Positions 4,850-13,255 of a stretch of 16,664 nucleotides of DNA are shown in pieces. A program made the translations under genes and the position numbers. Source of the stretch: Alphaproteobacteria bacterium (GTDB lineage: Bacteria; Pseudomonadota; Alphaproteobacteria; Rickettsiales; UBA6187). Below the pieces are notes generated by a model. The model did not search any database and was not told the DNA's origin. It saw only the letters and a list, made by a program, of their open reading frames with translations. Where the stretch lies: contig JAJRPW010000068.1 in assembly GCA_024280585.1 (NCBI GenBank), positions 1-16,664 on the forward strand. The letters run 5' to 3'. Within the stretch, counting starts at the first letter, position 1, and the number at the start of each line of letters is the position of its first letter.

Positions 4850-7066
4850 ATGACCAAACAAGACGGCAATATATATGATGTGGATTTCAGTGAGGCACTT
4901 GGGCAGCGCTATTTATCCTATGCGCTTTCAACGATAACTTCACGCTCTTTGCCCGATGTGCGTGATGGTTTGAAGCCGGTTCACAGACGCTTGCTATATG
5001 CCATGATGCAGCTGAAATTAGAGCCGAAATCCGGCTTTAAAAAATGTGCGCGTGTTGTCGGTGATGTGATCGGTAAATACCACCCACATGGCGATACCGC
5101 AGTTTATGACACAATGGTTCGCCTCGCGCAGGATTTCGCCGTGCGCTATCCGCTGGTTGACGGCCAGGGCAATTTCGGCTCAATTGACGGCGATAATGCA
5201 GCTGCGATGAGATACACCGAAGCGCGCCTGACAGAAGTTGCGCTCGCACTTATGGAAGATATGAATTACGACACGGTTGATTTTCGCCCGACATATGACG
5301 GCTCCGAAGAAGAACCTGTTGTTATGCCGGCAAATTTCCCTAATCTTTTGGCTAATGGCTCGGAAGGAATCGCGGTGGGAATGGCCACAAGTATTCCTCC
5401 GCATAACGCCTCGGAACTTTGTGATGCGTTACTGCATTTGATAAAACACCCCAATGCCGGTATAGAAAAACTGACGGAGTTCATCCCCGGCCCTGACTTT
5501 CCAACGGGTGGAACAATAATCGAACCACATGCAAATATCGTCCGCGCCTATGAGACCGGGCGCGGCTCATTTCGGCTTCGCGCGAAGTGGGAAAAAGAGG
5601 AACTAAGCCATGGAATGTATCAAATAATAATCACTGAAGTTCCATATCAAGTGCAAAAATCAAAATTAATTGAGAAAATCGCTGATTTATTCAAAGCAAA
5701 AAGGCTGTCGCTTTTGGGTAATATTCGTGATGAATCGGCGGAAGAAATCAGAGTGGTTATTGATCCTAAAAACAGACAGGTTAACCCTGAAACTCTGATG
5801 GAGTCCCTGTTTAAGCTAACTGACCTTGAGGTTAGAGTTAACTTGAATATGAACGTAATCAACAAAAATGGCTCACCGAAAGTTCTCTCGCTTCGTGAGG
5901 TTCTGCAAGCATTTTTGGATCACAGACACGAAGTTTTAGTCCGCCGTTGCCAGTATCGTTTGAGCAAAATTGATCATCGCTTGGAAATACTTGAAGGACT
6001 TTTGATCGCTTATTTGAATCTGGACGAAGTTATTCGCATTATTCGTAATGAAGATAATGCAAAAGCCATTATGATGAAAAAATGGCAGTTGAGCGAAATT
6101 CAGGTTGAGGCGATTTTGAATATGCGCCTGCGTTCTCTTCGTAAGTTGGAAGAGATTGAGATTAAACGTGAGCATGACGAATTATCGGCGGAAAAAGCAG
6201 GATTGCTTGAGTTGCTTGATAGTGAGGAAAAACGGTGGCTTGTAATTACTGATCAGATCAAGGATATCAAGGTAAAATTTGGCAATAAAACACAGCTGGG
6301 CAAACGCAGAACTGACTTTGCCGACGCCCCTGTTGGCCAAGTAATTTCGATCGAAGCTTTTGTCGAAAAAGAACCTATAACAATTCTTTGCTCGCAAAAA
6401 GGCTGGATAAAAGCTTTAAAAGGCCATGGAGCCGATCTTTCATCGGTGAAGTATAAAGAAGGCGACAAGGAACAATTCATAATCAAAGCCTATACGACTG
6501 ACAAACTTGTAATATTTGCGTCCGACGGTAAGTTTTTCACCGTGGCTTGCCATAATTTTACTGGTGGAAAAGGCCAGGGTGAGCCGCTAAATCTAATAGT
6601 TGATATGGATCAGGATGCCAAACCGGTCAATTTATTTATCCATAAAGAGGGTAAAAAATTGCTGCTTGCATCTAGCAAAGGCAAGGGATTTATCGTCAAT
6701 TCCAATGATATAATCGCCCAAACCAAAAACGGCAAACAAATCCTTAACCTTCCCGAAGGCAGCAAAGCTTTGATATGCGCAGCAGCCGATGGCAACCATA
6801 TTGCGACAATTGGCCAAAACAGAAAAATGCTGATATGCCGGATGGATGAGCTTCCTGTCATGAAAAAAGGTCAGGGCGTTACTTTGCAACGATATAAAAT
6901 GGGCGAGCTTTCCGATGCAAAAACGTTTAATCTTGAAGAAGGTTTAAGCTGGCAGCTTGGTAAAAAAATCCGTAGTGAGGTAAATCTAACCCCGTGGATC
7001 GGCAAACGCGGATCTGCCGGACGCTTGCCACCTACTGGTTTTCCACGAACTAATAAATTTTCTTAG
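4850..7066 (+). CDS. parC: DNA topoisomerase IV subunit A
   Basis: Cleavage/rejoining subunit of the type IIA enzyme that decatenates daughter chromosomes; it works with ParE, which is not in the window. At 738 residues it fits alphaproteobacterial ParC and is shorter than GyrA. The winged-helix and tower region is intact: RSLPDVRDGLKPVHRRLLY (32-50), HPHGDTAVYDT (78-88) and the catalytic Tyr122 in AAMRYTEARL. The C-terminal beta-pinwheel contains only a degenerate box (KKGQGVTLQRYK) in place of GyrA's QRRGGKG, and ends WIGKRGSAGRLPPTGFPRTNKF, a typical ParC tail; this separates it from GyrA. The quinolone-region positions equivalent to GyrA 83 and 87 are Thr83 and Asp87. AAAGGA stands about 8 nt before the ATG. 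The transporter gene follows after 32 bp. Confidence 0.95.
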   Translation: MTKQDGNIYDVDFSEALGQRYLSYALSTITSRSLPDVRDGLKPVHRRLLYAMMQLKLEPKSGFKKCARVVGDVIGKYHPHGDTAVYDTMVRLAQDFAVRYPLVDGQGNFGSIDGDNAAAMRYTEARLTEVALALMEDMNYDTVDFRPTYDGSEEEPVVMPANFPNLLANGSEGIAVGMATSIPPHNASELCDALLHLIKHPNAGIEKLTEFIPGPDFPTGGTIIEPHANIVRAYETGRGSFRLRAKWEKEELSHGMYQIIITEVPYQVQKSKLIEKIADLFKAKRLSLLGNIRDESAEEIRVVIDPKNRQVNPETLMESLFKLTDLEVRVNLNMNVINKNGSPKVLSLREVLQAFLDHRHEVLVRRCQYRLSKIDHRLEILEGLLIAYLNLDEVIRIIRNEDNAKAIMMKKWQLSEIQVEAILNMRLRSLRKLEEIEIKREHDELSAEKAGLLELLDSEEKRWLVITDQIKDIKVKFGNKTQLGKRRTDFADAPVGQVISIEAFVEKEPITILCSQKGWIKALKGHGADLSSVKYKEGDKEQFIIKAYTTDKLVIFASDGKFFTVACHNFTGGKGQGEPLNLIVDMDQDAKPVNLFIHKEGKKLLLASSKGKGFIVNSNDIIAQTKNGKQILNLPEGSKALICAAADGNHIATIGQNRKMLICRMDELPVMKKGQGVTLQRYKMGELSDAKTFNLEEGLSWQLGKKIRSEVNLTPWIGKRGSAGRLPPTGFPRTNKFS

Positions 7067-7098
7067 AACGCCTTGTGTTAAATGAGAAGTACTAATAA

Positions 7099-9546
7099 AT
7101 GGAATTTTACAAAAAATACATTTTAGAAAACCCAAAGCCGGTCATAGCTATTATCGGCTTTATCATCTTATTTATGGGGTTTTTTGCAAAAGATCTTAGG
7201 CTCGACGCATCTGCTGAATCTCTGGTTTTGGAAAATGATTCTTCCTTAAAATATTATCGTGAAATTACAGAACGTTACGGCTCTGATGAATATTTGGTTA
7301 TAACCTATACTCCAAATGGTGCAATGTTTAGCGATAAGGTTTTTGGCGCCATTAAAGATTTAAGAGAGGATTTACGGAAGCTAAAAAGAGTTGGATCGGT
7401 GACGACTATGCTCGATGTGCCGCTAATCAACAGCCCACCTGTGCCGATTTCCGAACTTCGCAAAAATATTAACACCCTTGAAAATAAATCCGTCGACAAG
7501 CAAATGGCACAAGAAGAGCTTGTAACAAGCCCTCTTTATTCCAATTTAATTATCAGCGGGGATGCTAGAACCACTGCAATACTTGTTCTTTTTCAGCGGG
7601 ATTTAATCTATGAGACTTTGCGAAGCAAACGTAACGATCTAATTGAAAAACAGGCTGAGGGCAAGTTATTTGATCATGAAAAAGCAGAGTTAAAACAAAT
7701 CAGCAAAACTTTTAACGAGCACAAGGAAATCATCTCGCAACATCAACGTGATGATATAGTTTCTATAAGGGCAATACTTGGAAAATATAAGTCCGACGCC
7801 GATTTATTTTTAGGTGGCATTCCCATGATCGCCAGTGATTCCATTGGCTTCATCAAAAATGATATTCGTGTCTTCGGCGGTGTAATAATTCTTTTTATTA
7901 TAGGGCTTTTAGCCGTTTATTTTCGCTGCAAGGAATGGGTTATTTTGCCTTTACTGAACTGCGCTGCGGTTGTCATAACAACAATCGGCATAGTCAGTAT
8001 GGCCGGCTGGCCGGTGACGGTTGTATCTTCTAATTTTATTGCAATTCTCCTGATTATAACCTTATCAATCACCATCCACATCATTGTCAATTATCGCGAA
8101 ACGGCACTGGCAAGCCCTAATGCGTCACACAAAATAATCATAGCCAACACCATTCAAAAGATATTTCTGCCCTGTTTTTATACCGCTATCACGACAATTG
8201 TTGCGTTCATATCCTTGTTGGCCAGCGGTATTAAACCGGTTATGGATTTTGGCTGGATCATGACGATTGGCATAGTCACCGCTTTGATTTATTCATTTAC
8301 GATATTTCCTTGCATTATATTACTAACAAAAAAAGGCAAAGAACCCAATAATTTCAACGACATCACGACCAAGGTTACTGAATTTTTTAGTAATCTTACA
8401 ATCAACTATGACAAACAAATATTAAAGTATTTTTGTATAATCTTCGTGATAAGCATCATTGGCATTGCTAATCTAACTGTTGAAAACCGTTTTATTGATT
8501 ACTACAAAAAATCTACTGAAATTTATCAGGGTATGGAAACGATTGATAAAAGGCTGGGTGGGACGACTCCGCTTGATATAATAATTGATGCACCGAAGGA
8601 TTTTACCGATGATATGCCGCAAAATGACAAAAATGATATGTCATCCAGCTACTGGCTTAATGTTTTTATGCTGGAAGATGTGGAAAAAATTCATAAATAC
8701 CTCGAATCTTTAAGCCAGACCGGGAAAGTTCTATCTATCAATACAGCCATAGAAATGATCCGATCGCTTGAGCCTGATACACAGCTGGATAATTTTTATC
8801 TGTCAGTGCTTTATAAAAAGCTACCCGATTCGATAAAAGATATGCTTTTTACGCCGTATATATCAAATGACGGCAATCAGATTCGTTTCAGCACCAGGGT
8901 TTTTGAATCTGATTACTCTCTCAAACGCCAGGAATTAATCGAGCAAATTAATCATTATCTGGTTGATGAGATGCAGCTGGAACAAGAGCAGATACATTTG
9001 ACCGGTATGCTCGTTTTGTATAACAATCTCCTGCAAAGCCTGTTTAAATCGCAGATAATGACTCTGGGGTTTGTGTTTTTAAGCATTTTCGCCATGTTCA
9101 CGATATTATTCAAAAATGTGAAACTGGCTGCCATAGCCATGGTGCCAAACGTGTTTTCAGCCTTTTTTATACTGGGAATCATGGGTATATTCGGCATCGC
9201 CCTTGATATAATGACCATCACGATTGCCGCGATCTGCATTGGCATAGCCGTCGATAACACCATACATTATATATACAGATTTCTGAATGAATTTAAAAAG
9301 GATGAGAGTTACAAATCGGCAGCAAAACGCTCGCATCTCACCATCGGCAGAGCGATGTATTACACCAGTACTACTATAACCCTGGGCTTCTCCATCCTGA
9401 TTTTATCTAATTTTATGCCAACAATATATTTTGGTATTTTAACGGGATTATCTATGATAGCGGCGCTTATCGCTGATATGACCTTGCTGCCGCTTTTAAT
9501 AATAAAATTCAAACCTCTAAAAAATTCGAGCTATGGACATAGGTAA
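7099..9546 (+). CDS. RND/MMPL-family inner membrane transporter
   Basis: An 815-residue membrane protein with the two-fold RND plan: one membrane segment (about 13-31), a large periplasmic loop to about 255, then a five-to-six-helix bundle (about 258-415). A second membrane segment (about 443-460), a second loop, and a final bundle (about 650-805) complete the repeat. The last bundle contains GIAVDNTIHYIYRF (about 714-727), matching the GxxxD(N/Y)xIH motif of the MMPL/Patched-like branch, where the Asp is part of the proton relay. Such proteins export lipids, hopanoids or other hydrophobic compounds; the substrate here cannot be read from sequence. There is no adaptor or outer membrane partner nearby. 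It overlaps the next gene, a TRAP small permease, by 14 bp, so the two are likely co-translated. Confidence 0.88.
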   Translation: MEFYKKYILENPKPVIAIIGFIILFMGFFAKDLRLDASAESLVLENDSSLKYYREITERYGSDEYLVITYTPNGAMFSDKVFGAIKDLREDLRKLKRVGSVTTMLDVPLINSPPVPISELRKNINTLENKSVDKQMAQEELVTSPLYSNLIISGDARTTAILVLFQRDLIYETLRSKRNDLIEKQAEGKLFDHEKAELKQISKTFNEHKEIISQHQRDDIVSIRAILGKYKSDADLFLGGIPMIASDSIGFIKNDIRVFGGVIILFIIGLLAVYFRCKEWVILPLLNCAAVVITTIGIVSMAGWPVTVVSSNFIAILLIITLSITIHIIVNYRETALASPNASHKIIIANTIQKIFLPCFYTAITTIVAFISLLASGIKPVMDFGWIMTIGIVTALIYSFTIFPCIILLTKKGKEPNNFNDITTKVTEFFSNLTINYDKQILKYFCIIFVISIIGIANLTVENRFIDYYKKSTEIYQGMETIDKRLGGTTPLDIIIDAPKDFTDDMPQNDKNDMSSSYWLNVFMLEDVEKIHKYLESLSQTGKVLSINTAIEMIRSLEPDTQLDNFYLSVLYKKLPDSIKDMLFTPYISNDGNQIRFSTRVFESDYSLKRQELIEQINHYLVDEMQLEQEQIHLTGMLVLYNNLLQSLFKSQIMTLGFVFLSIFAMFTILFKNVKLAAIAMVPNVFSAFFILGIMGIFGIALDIMTITIAAICIGIAVDNTIHYIYRFLNEFKKDESYKSAAKRSHLTIGRAMYYTSTTITLGFSILILSNFMPTIYFGILTGLSMIAALIADMTLLPLLIIKFKPLKNSSYGHR

Positions 9547-10036
9547 AATCGCCGTTAATATTGATATGGTTAATCTACGTTGTGGACGCGCTGTTTCCTG
9601 GCTCACACTTGCTATGGTGATATTAATGTTTGGCAATGTGGTCAGCCGTTATTTGTTCAACGTCAACCTTATATGGCAACAAGAGCTGGTGATTGCCCTG
9701 CATGCTGTGATTTTTCTTAGCACCGCCGGTTATACATTACTCGATGACAAACATGTCCGCGTTGATGTTTTGTACCATAATTTTACCGAAAAGAGGAAAG
9801 CTGTGGTGAATCTGGTCGCAACTGTAATATTTTTATTTCCTATCTGCTTCGCCATTAGCTATTATTCTTATGATTTTATCACCAGCTCCTGGCAAATTCT
9901 GGAGGGTTCCCCCGAATATAACGGTATTAAGGGCATATTTTTGCTAAAAACATTTATCTGGGTATTCTCTGCCAGTCTTTTCCTGCAAGGAATCTCAACC
10001 ATATTAAAGTCGTCTATTACTCTTAGGCGCTGCTAA
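9533..10036 (+). CDS. TRAP-type transporter small permease subunit (DctQ-like), without its partners
   Basis: A 167-residue protein with four membrane segments (about 20-41, 50-71, 89-112 and 133-155). The segment NVVSRYLFNVNLIWQQELVIA, followed by the DDKHVRVDVLY motif after helix 2, is characteristic of DctQ. In TRAP systems DctQ binds the large DctM permease, and a periplasmic DctP protein delivers organic acids; neither is encoded here. Instead the gene overlaps the MMPL-type transporter upstream by 14 bp. The next gene has its own promoter. Possible explanations are an orphan subunit acting with DctM encoded elsewhere, or reuse as a small partner of the RND protein. The family call is firm, the role is not. 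No strong ribosome-binding site is visible, consistent with coupling to the upstream gene. Confidence 0.85.
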   Translation: MDIGKIAVNIDMVNLRCGRAVSWLTLAMVILMFGNVVSRYLFNVNLIWQQELVIALHAVIFLSTAGYTLLDDKHVRVDVLYHNFTEKRKAVVNLVATVIFLFPICFAISYYSYDFITSSWQILEGSPEYNGIKGIFLLKTFIWVFSASLFLQGISTILKSSITLRRC

Positions 10037-10126
10037 TAAATTAATATTTTAATAGACTTTACCACATCCCAAACTATGATCCGGTTAATTTTTTAACATT
10101 TATTTTGCGATATGTGTTATTTTTTC

Positions 10127-10155
10127 TTGACATTCATTCATTTAGGCATTAATAC
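10127..10155 (+). promoter_or_regulatory. Predicted sigma-70 promoter for the RTX gene
   Basis: A perfect -35 box TTGACA (10127-10132) is followed after 17 bp by TAATAC (10150-10155), a fair -10 (3 of 6 plus AT-rich context). The leader would be about 70 nt and ends in AAAGGAG (10215-10221), 9 nt before the ATG at 10231. That is the best ribosome-binding site in the window, so the RTX gene looks independently and strongly expressed. Confidence 0.55.
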
Positions 10156-10230
10156 AGCACACATATAGTTCTAATTACTAGACAAGCGAGTTAAAAACAC
10201 TCAAATAAATATTTAAAGGAGACTACAAAA

Positions 10231-11622
10231 ATGGCACTAGACGATATAAACATAGACGCAATAGAACAAATCAGAAGAGCAAAAGCGCATGGTAATATTT
10301 CGCGGGATTTCTTTGATTCAATAATAATGGACACAGATGATAGAAAAATCAAAGGTTCTGACAAAAGTGAATATATAAAAGGAACAAACAAAAAGGATAA
10401 AATCAAAGGCAAAGACGGTGATGATGAGATTCACGGCCGTGGTGGCAATGATAAAATTGACGGCGGCAAAGGCGATGACACAATCTTCGGTGATGACGGC
10501 GATGATAAAATTGACGGCGGCAAAGGTGATGATACAATCTTCGGCGATAATGGTGATGATGAAATCGATGGCGGTAAAGGCAATGATTTAATTTATGGCG
10601 GCCGTGGTGATGATAAAATTGACGGCGGTAAAGGCGATGACATTCTTTTTGGAAGCGAAGGCAATGACTATATCAAAGGTCAGGATGGTGACGATTTTAT
10701 TTCCGGTGGCGATGGCGATGATTATCTAAAAGGCGGCGACGGTAATGATGTTCTTAATGGCGGTCGCGGTAATGACATTTTAAAAGGTGGCGATGGTAAT
10801 GACGCTTTATATGGCGGCGGCGGCGATGATACATTATACGGCAATGACGGTGATGATATCTTATATGGTGACCATGATGATAAATCTCGCGGTGGTTATT
10901 CAAATGGTGGTGTAGGCAGCGTCGGTAATGACACATTATATGGCGGCGCAGGCAATGACAGACTATATGGCGGCGCAGGCAATGATAATCTGTTTGGCGG
11001 CGATGATGACGACATATTATATGGTGATTTTGAGCTTTCTGGTGATGGTGATGATGCATTATACGGTGAAAATGGTAATGATACCCTATTTGGCGGCAGC
11101 GGCGATGACTATCTATCCGGCGGTAGCGGCAATGATATATTACATGGTGGTGTTGGTAATGACAATATGTATGGTGGCAGCGGAAATGATACATTATATG
11201 GCGGTAGCGGCGTAAATCTAATGGATGGTGGCGATGGTGATGATACCATCATAGCTAACCTTAACTTATATAGTGTCAATACTATTATCGGTGGCGCAGG
11301 CAATGACAACCTATATGGTGGTGTTTCTACAGTACCTGGAAGAATCGGCGACTTAGTAGGCGATGACACATTCGTGTTTGAACAAAACTCCGGAAACGAT
11401 AGAATCTTTAACTTTGATGTGACTAACGATGTAGTTGATATTTCCGATTATGGCTTTACTTCATGGCTTGAAGTTAGAGAAGCTCTTAGTCAGGATTTCT
11501 TCGGCGAAGAAACCGTTTTAACTCTAAGCAATAATTCAACTATCTCATTTGCAGATCTTGATATTAACCAATTGCGAGCTGAGAATTTTGGTTTTGAGTC
11601 TCTACCTGGAATAGACGATTAA
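10231..11622 (+). CDS. RTX (hemolysin-type calcium-binding repeat) protein, probable type I secretion substrate
   Basis: 463 residues. The N-terminus (1-40) lacks a signal peptide and matches no enzyme domain known to me. From about residue 41 to 375 there are some 30 nonapeptides of the GGxGxDxUx type, which fold as Ca-binding parallel beta-rolls. The first two are degenerate and Lys-rich (KGSDKSEYI, KGTNKKDKI). Two inserts break the array, at about 211-235 and about 260-275. The C-terminus (376-463) has the DTFVFE...SGNDRIFNFD..NDVVDISDYGF arrangement of type I secretion substrates, rich in Asp and hydrophobics and lacking Cys. It is probably exported by a TolC/ABC/MFP channel, none of which is in the window. 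There is no protease, lipase or pore-forming domain, so it may be a structural or adhesive surface protein. It has its own promoter, a strong ribosome-binding site and a terminator. Gly/Asp codon bias makes its base composition unlike that of its neighbours. Confidence 0.9.
   Translation: MALDDINIDAIEQIRRAKAHGNISRDFFDSIIMDTDDRKIKGSDKSEYIKGTNKKDKIKGKDGDDEIHGRGGNDKIDGGKGDDTIFGDDGDDKIDGGKGDDTIFGDNGDDEIDGGKGNDLIYGGRGDDKIDGGKGDDILFGSEGNDYIKGQDGDDFISGGDGDDYLKGGDGNDVLNGGRGNDILKGGDGNDALYGGGGDDTLYGNDGDDILYGDHDDKSRGGYSNGGVGSVGNDTLYGGAGNDRLYGGAGNDNLFGGDDDDILYGDFELSGDGDDALYGENGNDTLFGGSGDDYLSGGSGNDILHGGVGNDNMYGGSGNDTLYGGSGVNLMDGGDGDDTIIANLNLYSVNTIIGGAGNDNLYGGVSTVPGRIGDLVGDDTFVFEQNSGNDRIFNFDVTNDVVDISDYGFTSWLEVREALSQDFFGEETVLTLSNNSTISFADLDINQLRAENFGFESLPGIDD
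10450..10665 (+). repeat. Four tandem 54-bp units within the RTX gene
   Basis: From 10450 the sequence repeats with a 54-bp period (two nonapeptides per unit), each unit beginning GATAAAATTGACGGCGG or a close variant. The units are 10450-10503, 10504-10557, 10558-10611 and 10612-10665. The first two units encode nearly the same 18 residues (DKIDGGKGDDTIFGD, then D/N and GD) and differ mainly at third positions. This indicates recent duplication and a capacity to change length by recombination without breaking the frame. Confidence 0.8.
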
Positions 11623-11630
11623 TTTATAGG

Positions 11631-11654
11631 AAACCCTCTGTATAAAGAGGTTTT
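11631..11654 (+). terminator. Rho-independent-type terminator after the RTX gene
   Basis: AAACCCTCT (11631-11639) pairs, with one bulged C, to AGAGGTTTT (11646-11654) around a short AT loop, ending in a T run. It begins 8 bp after the RTX stop codon. It is immediately followed by the dispersed 24-bp hairpin at 11670-11693. Confidence 0.6.
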
Positions 11655-11669
11655 ACGCACGGACTGATT

Positions 11670-11693
11670 CCCTCTCCCTGTTTGGGGAGAGGG
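11670..11693. terminator. 24-bp hairpin repeat (copy 2) between convergent genes
   Basis: Exactly the same 24 bases as 3200-3223: CCCTCTCCC, a short loop, and GGGAGAGGG. It lies between the RTX gene (plus) and the GIY-YIG gene (minus), which converge. The symmetric stem would form in RNA from either direction. Confidence 0.55.
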
Positions 11694-11725
11694 GGCTTAA
11701 CCACTTTACGAAATTACAAAAAATA

Positions 11726-11977
11726 TTATGCAGAGGCCTTATACACGAGTAAACATTTTTCATCACGAGATAATGCTTTTATCGCCAATTCCCTTTTTGA
11801 CGCTTCTGATCTATTGCTGGATTTTTCTTGATAAACCAGCTTAAACGGTCCGCGGCCTTTGGTATAACGCGCGCCCTTCCCGGCTTCATGCTGTGCTATA
11901 CGACGCGTTAAATCAGTCGTAATTCCTGTATAAAAACTATCATCTGCGCATTGCAAAATATATATCTTCCAGCTCAT
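11726..11977 (-). CDS. GIY-YIG nuclease domain protein (UPF0213/YhbQ-like), intact
   Basis: 83 residues covering a single GIY-YIG domain. WKIYILQCADDSFYTGITTD carries both halves of the motif (YIL, YTGIT). LTRRIAQHEAGKGARYTKGRGPFKLVY follows, with the catalytic-helix Arg and the GxGARYT..R..P segment of the YhbQ/UPF0213 group; the C-terminal EASKRE supplies the metal-binding Glu. Members have been linked to DNA repair or structure-specific cleavage, but the native role is uncertain. The ATG overlaps the bioA stop (ATGA, 11974-11977), and AAAAGG near the end of bioA is placed as its ribosome-binding site, so translation is probably coupled to bioA. It is only distantly similar to the broken GIY-YIG gene at 4310-4758. 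Confidence 0.88.
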   Translation of the reverse strand: MSWKIYILQCADDSFYTGITTDLTRRIAQHEAGKGARYTKGRGPFKLVYQEKSSNRSEASKRELAIKALSRDEKCLLVYKASA

Positions 11978-13227
11978 TTTATAACCTTTTCGATGGCATT
12001 AGTTAGCTTAAACAACTCCTCTTCGCTTATGGTAAATGGTGGCATAAGATATACACAATCGGCAAATGGCCGCACCCACACACCCAGTTTTATAAATTCC
12101 GCACGCATTTTGAAAATCTCATCCCAGTTAGTATCAAGCTGCACTACTCCCAGCGCGCCTTGCACCCGTACATCAGTAACTTTATCCATACCACGCAATT
12201 TGCCAAGCTCATTATACAAATGCTTCTCTATCCGCTCCACCTGCTGCAATCTTGGTTCAGATTCAAATAAATCCAGTGATGCATTAGCGGCGGCACATGC
12301 CAGCGGATTAGCCATAAAAGTCGGTCCGCTCATTAATGACATTTTTAGATCATCACCTAAAAATGCTTCAAAAACTTCATTCTTAACACAAACGGCAGCC
12401 AAGGTCATAACACCGCCGGTTAGCCCTTTTCCTACGCACATAATATCCGGCGCGATCGCGGCTTCATCGCATGCAAACATACTTCCCAACCGGCCAAAAC
12501 CAGTCATAATTTCATCGGCAATGAATAAAATTCCATGCTTTTTAGTGATCCGATGAATTTCCGCCAGTACATCCGGCGAGTGAAATTTAAACCCTCCGGC
12601 TCCTTGCACCAATGGTTCAATAATCACACCAGCGACAGTTTTACCAATTCCTTCCAGCAAATTATCAAATTCAGCGAAATCATATTCATCGATCGGCACA
12701 CGCCAGCAAAATTGCTTGGGCATATATTCATTAAAGAACTTATGCATACCGTTATCCGGGTCACATAGCGACATGCAGCCCATAGTATCGCCATGGTAGC
12801 CATTATTAAAACTTATGAATTTATTGCGCTTTTTATCGCCTTTATTGCGCCAGTATTGCACCGACATTTTCATCGCAGTCTCAACTGCCGTCGAGCCGGA
12901 GTCGGTAAAAAACACTCTGTCCAAACCAGTCAAACCCACCAGCCTGTTTGCCAGAATATAAGCTGGTTCATGCGCAGCTCCTGCAAACATGAAATGCGGC
13001 AATGTTTTTAACTGTTTTTCGATGGCTTTAATTATATGCGGGTGATTATAGCCATGACACGCGCTCCACCATGAGGAAATTCCGTCGATAAGTTCGCTAC
13101 CATCGGCAAGTTTTATCCTGCATCCATCAGCGCCAACAACTTTTATTGGCTCAGGCGCAGTTTTCATCTGGGTATATGGATACCAGATACTATCTTTGCC
13201 TAGATTATACCAATCCGGTGTTTTCAT
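11974..13227 (-). CDS. bioA: Adenosylmethionine--8-amino-7-oxononanoate aminotransferase
   Basis: PLP enzyme that transfers the amino group of S-adenosylmethionine to KAPA, giving DAPA, the second ring-pathway step of biotin synthesis. The 417-residue length is normal. Diagnostic features: IWYPYTQM (14-21, the BioA N-terminal signature), GISSWWSACHGYNHPHI (49-65, substrate pocket), FFTDSGSTAVETAMK (106-120, phosphate-binding loop), FIADEIMTGFGR (235-246, with Asp238 contacting the PLP ring nitrogen) and VGKGLTGG (265-272, with the Schiff-base Lys267). It lies 28 bp after bioB on the same strand and shares a 4-bp stop/start overlap with a GIY-YIG gene downstream. All key residues are present, so it should be functional. 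Confidence 0.96.
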   Translation of the reverse strand: MKTPDWYNLGKDSIWYPYTQMKTAPEPIKVVGADGCRIKLADGSELIDGISSWWSACHGYNHPHIIKAIEKQLKTLPHFMFAGAAHEPAYILANRLVGLTGLDRVFFTDSGSTAVETAMKMSVQYWRNKGDKKRNKFISFNNGYHGDTMGCMSLCDPDNGMHKFFNEYMPKQFCWRVPIDEYDFAEFDNLLEGIGKTVAGVIIEPLVQGAGGFKFHSPDVLAEIHRITKKHGILFIADEIMTGFGRLGSMFACDEAAIAPDIMCVGKGLTGGVMTLAAVCVKNEVFEAFLGDDLKMSLMSGPTFMANPLACAAANASLDLFESEPRLQQVERIEKHLYNELGKLRGMDKVTDVRVQGALGVVQLDTNWDEIFKMRAEFIKLGVWVRPFADCVYLMPPFTISEEELFKLTNAIEKVIK

Positions 13228-13255
13228 TGTCTGGACTCTTTATTTTAAAATATTA

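Noticed and set aside
7099..9546. Assignment as hopanoid transporter HpnN
   Set aside because: The RND/MMPL fold fits, but no hopanoid gene is nearby and no HpnN-specific motif is recognised.
10754..11194. His/Arg-rich 146-residue frame opposite the RTX gene
   Set aside because: It is a shadow of the GGxGxD codon repeats; the periodic composition is forced by the sense strand.
10450..11220. CRISPR-like regular repeats
   Set aside because: The repeats are contiguous, in frame and encode nonapeptides; there are no unique spacers and no cas genes.
11951..12556. 201-residue plus-strand open frame
   Set aside because: It is antisense to bioA, which has all catalytic motifs in order.
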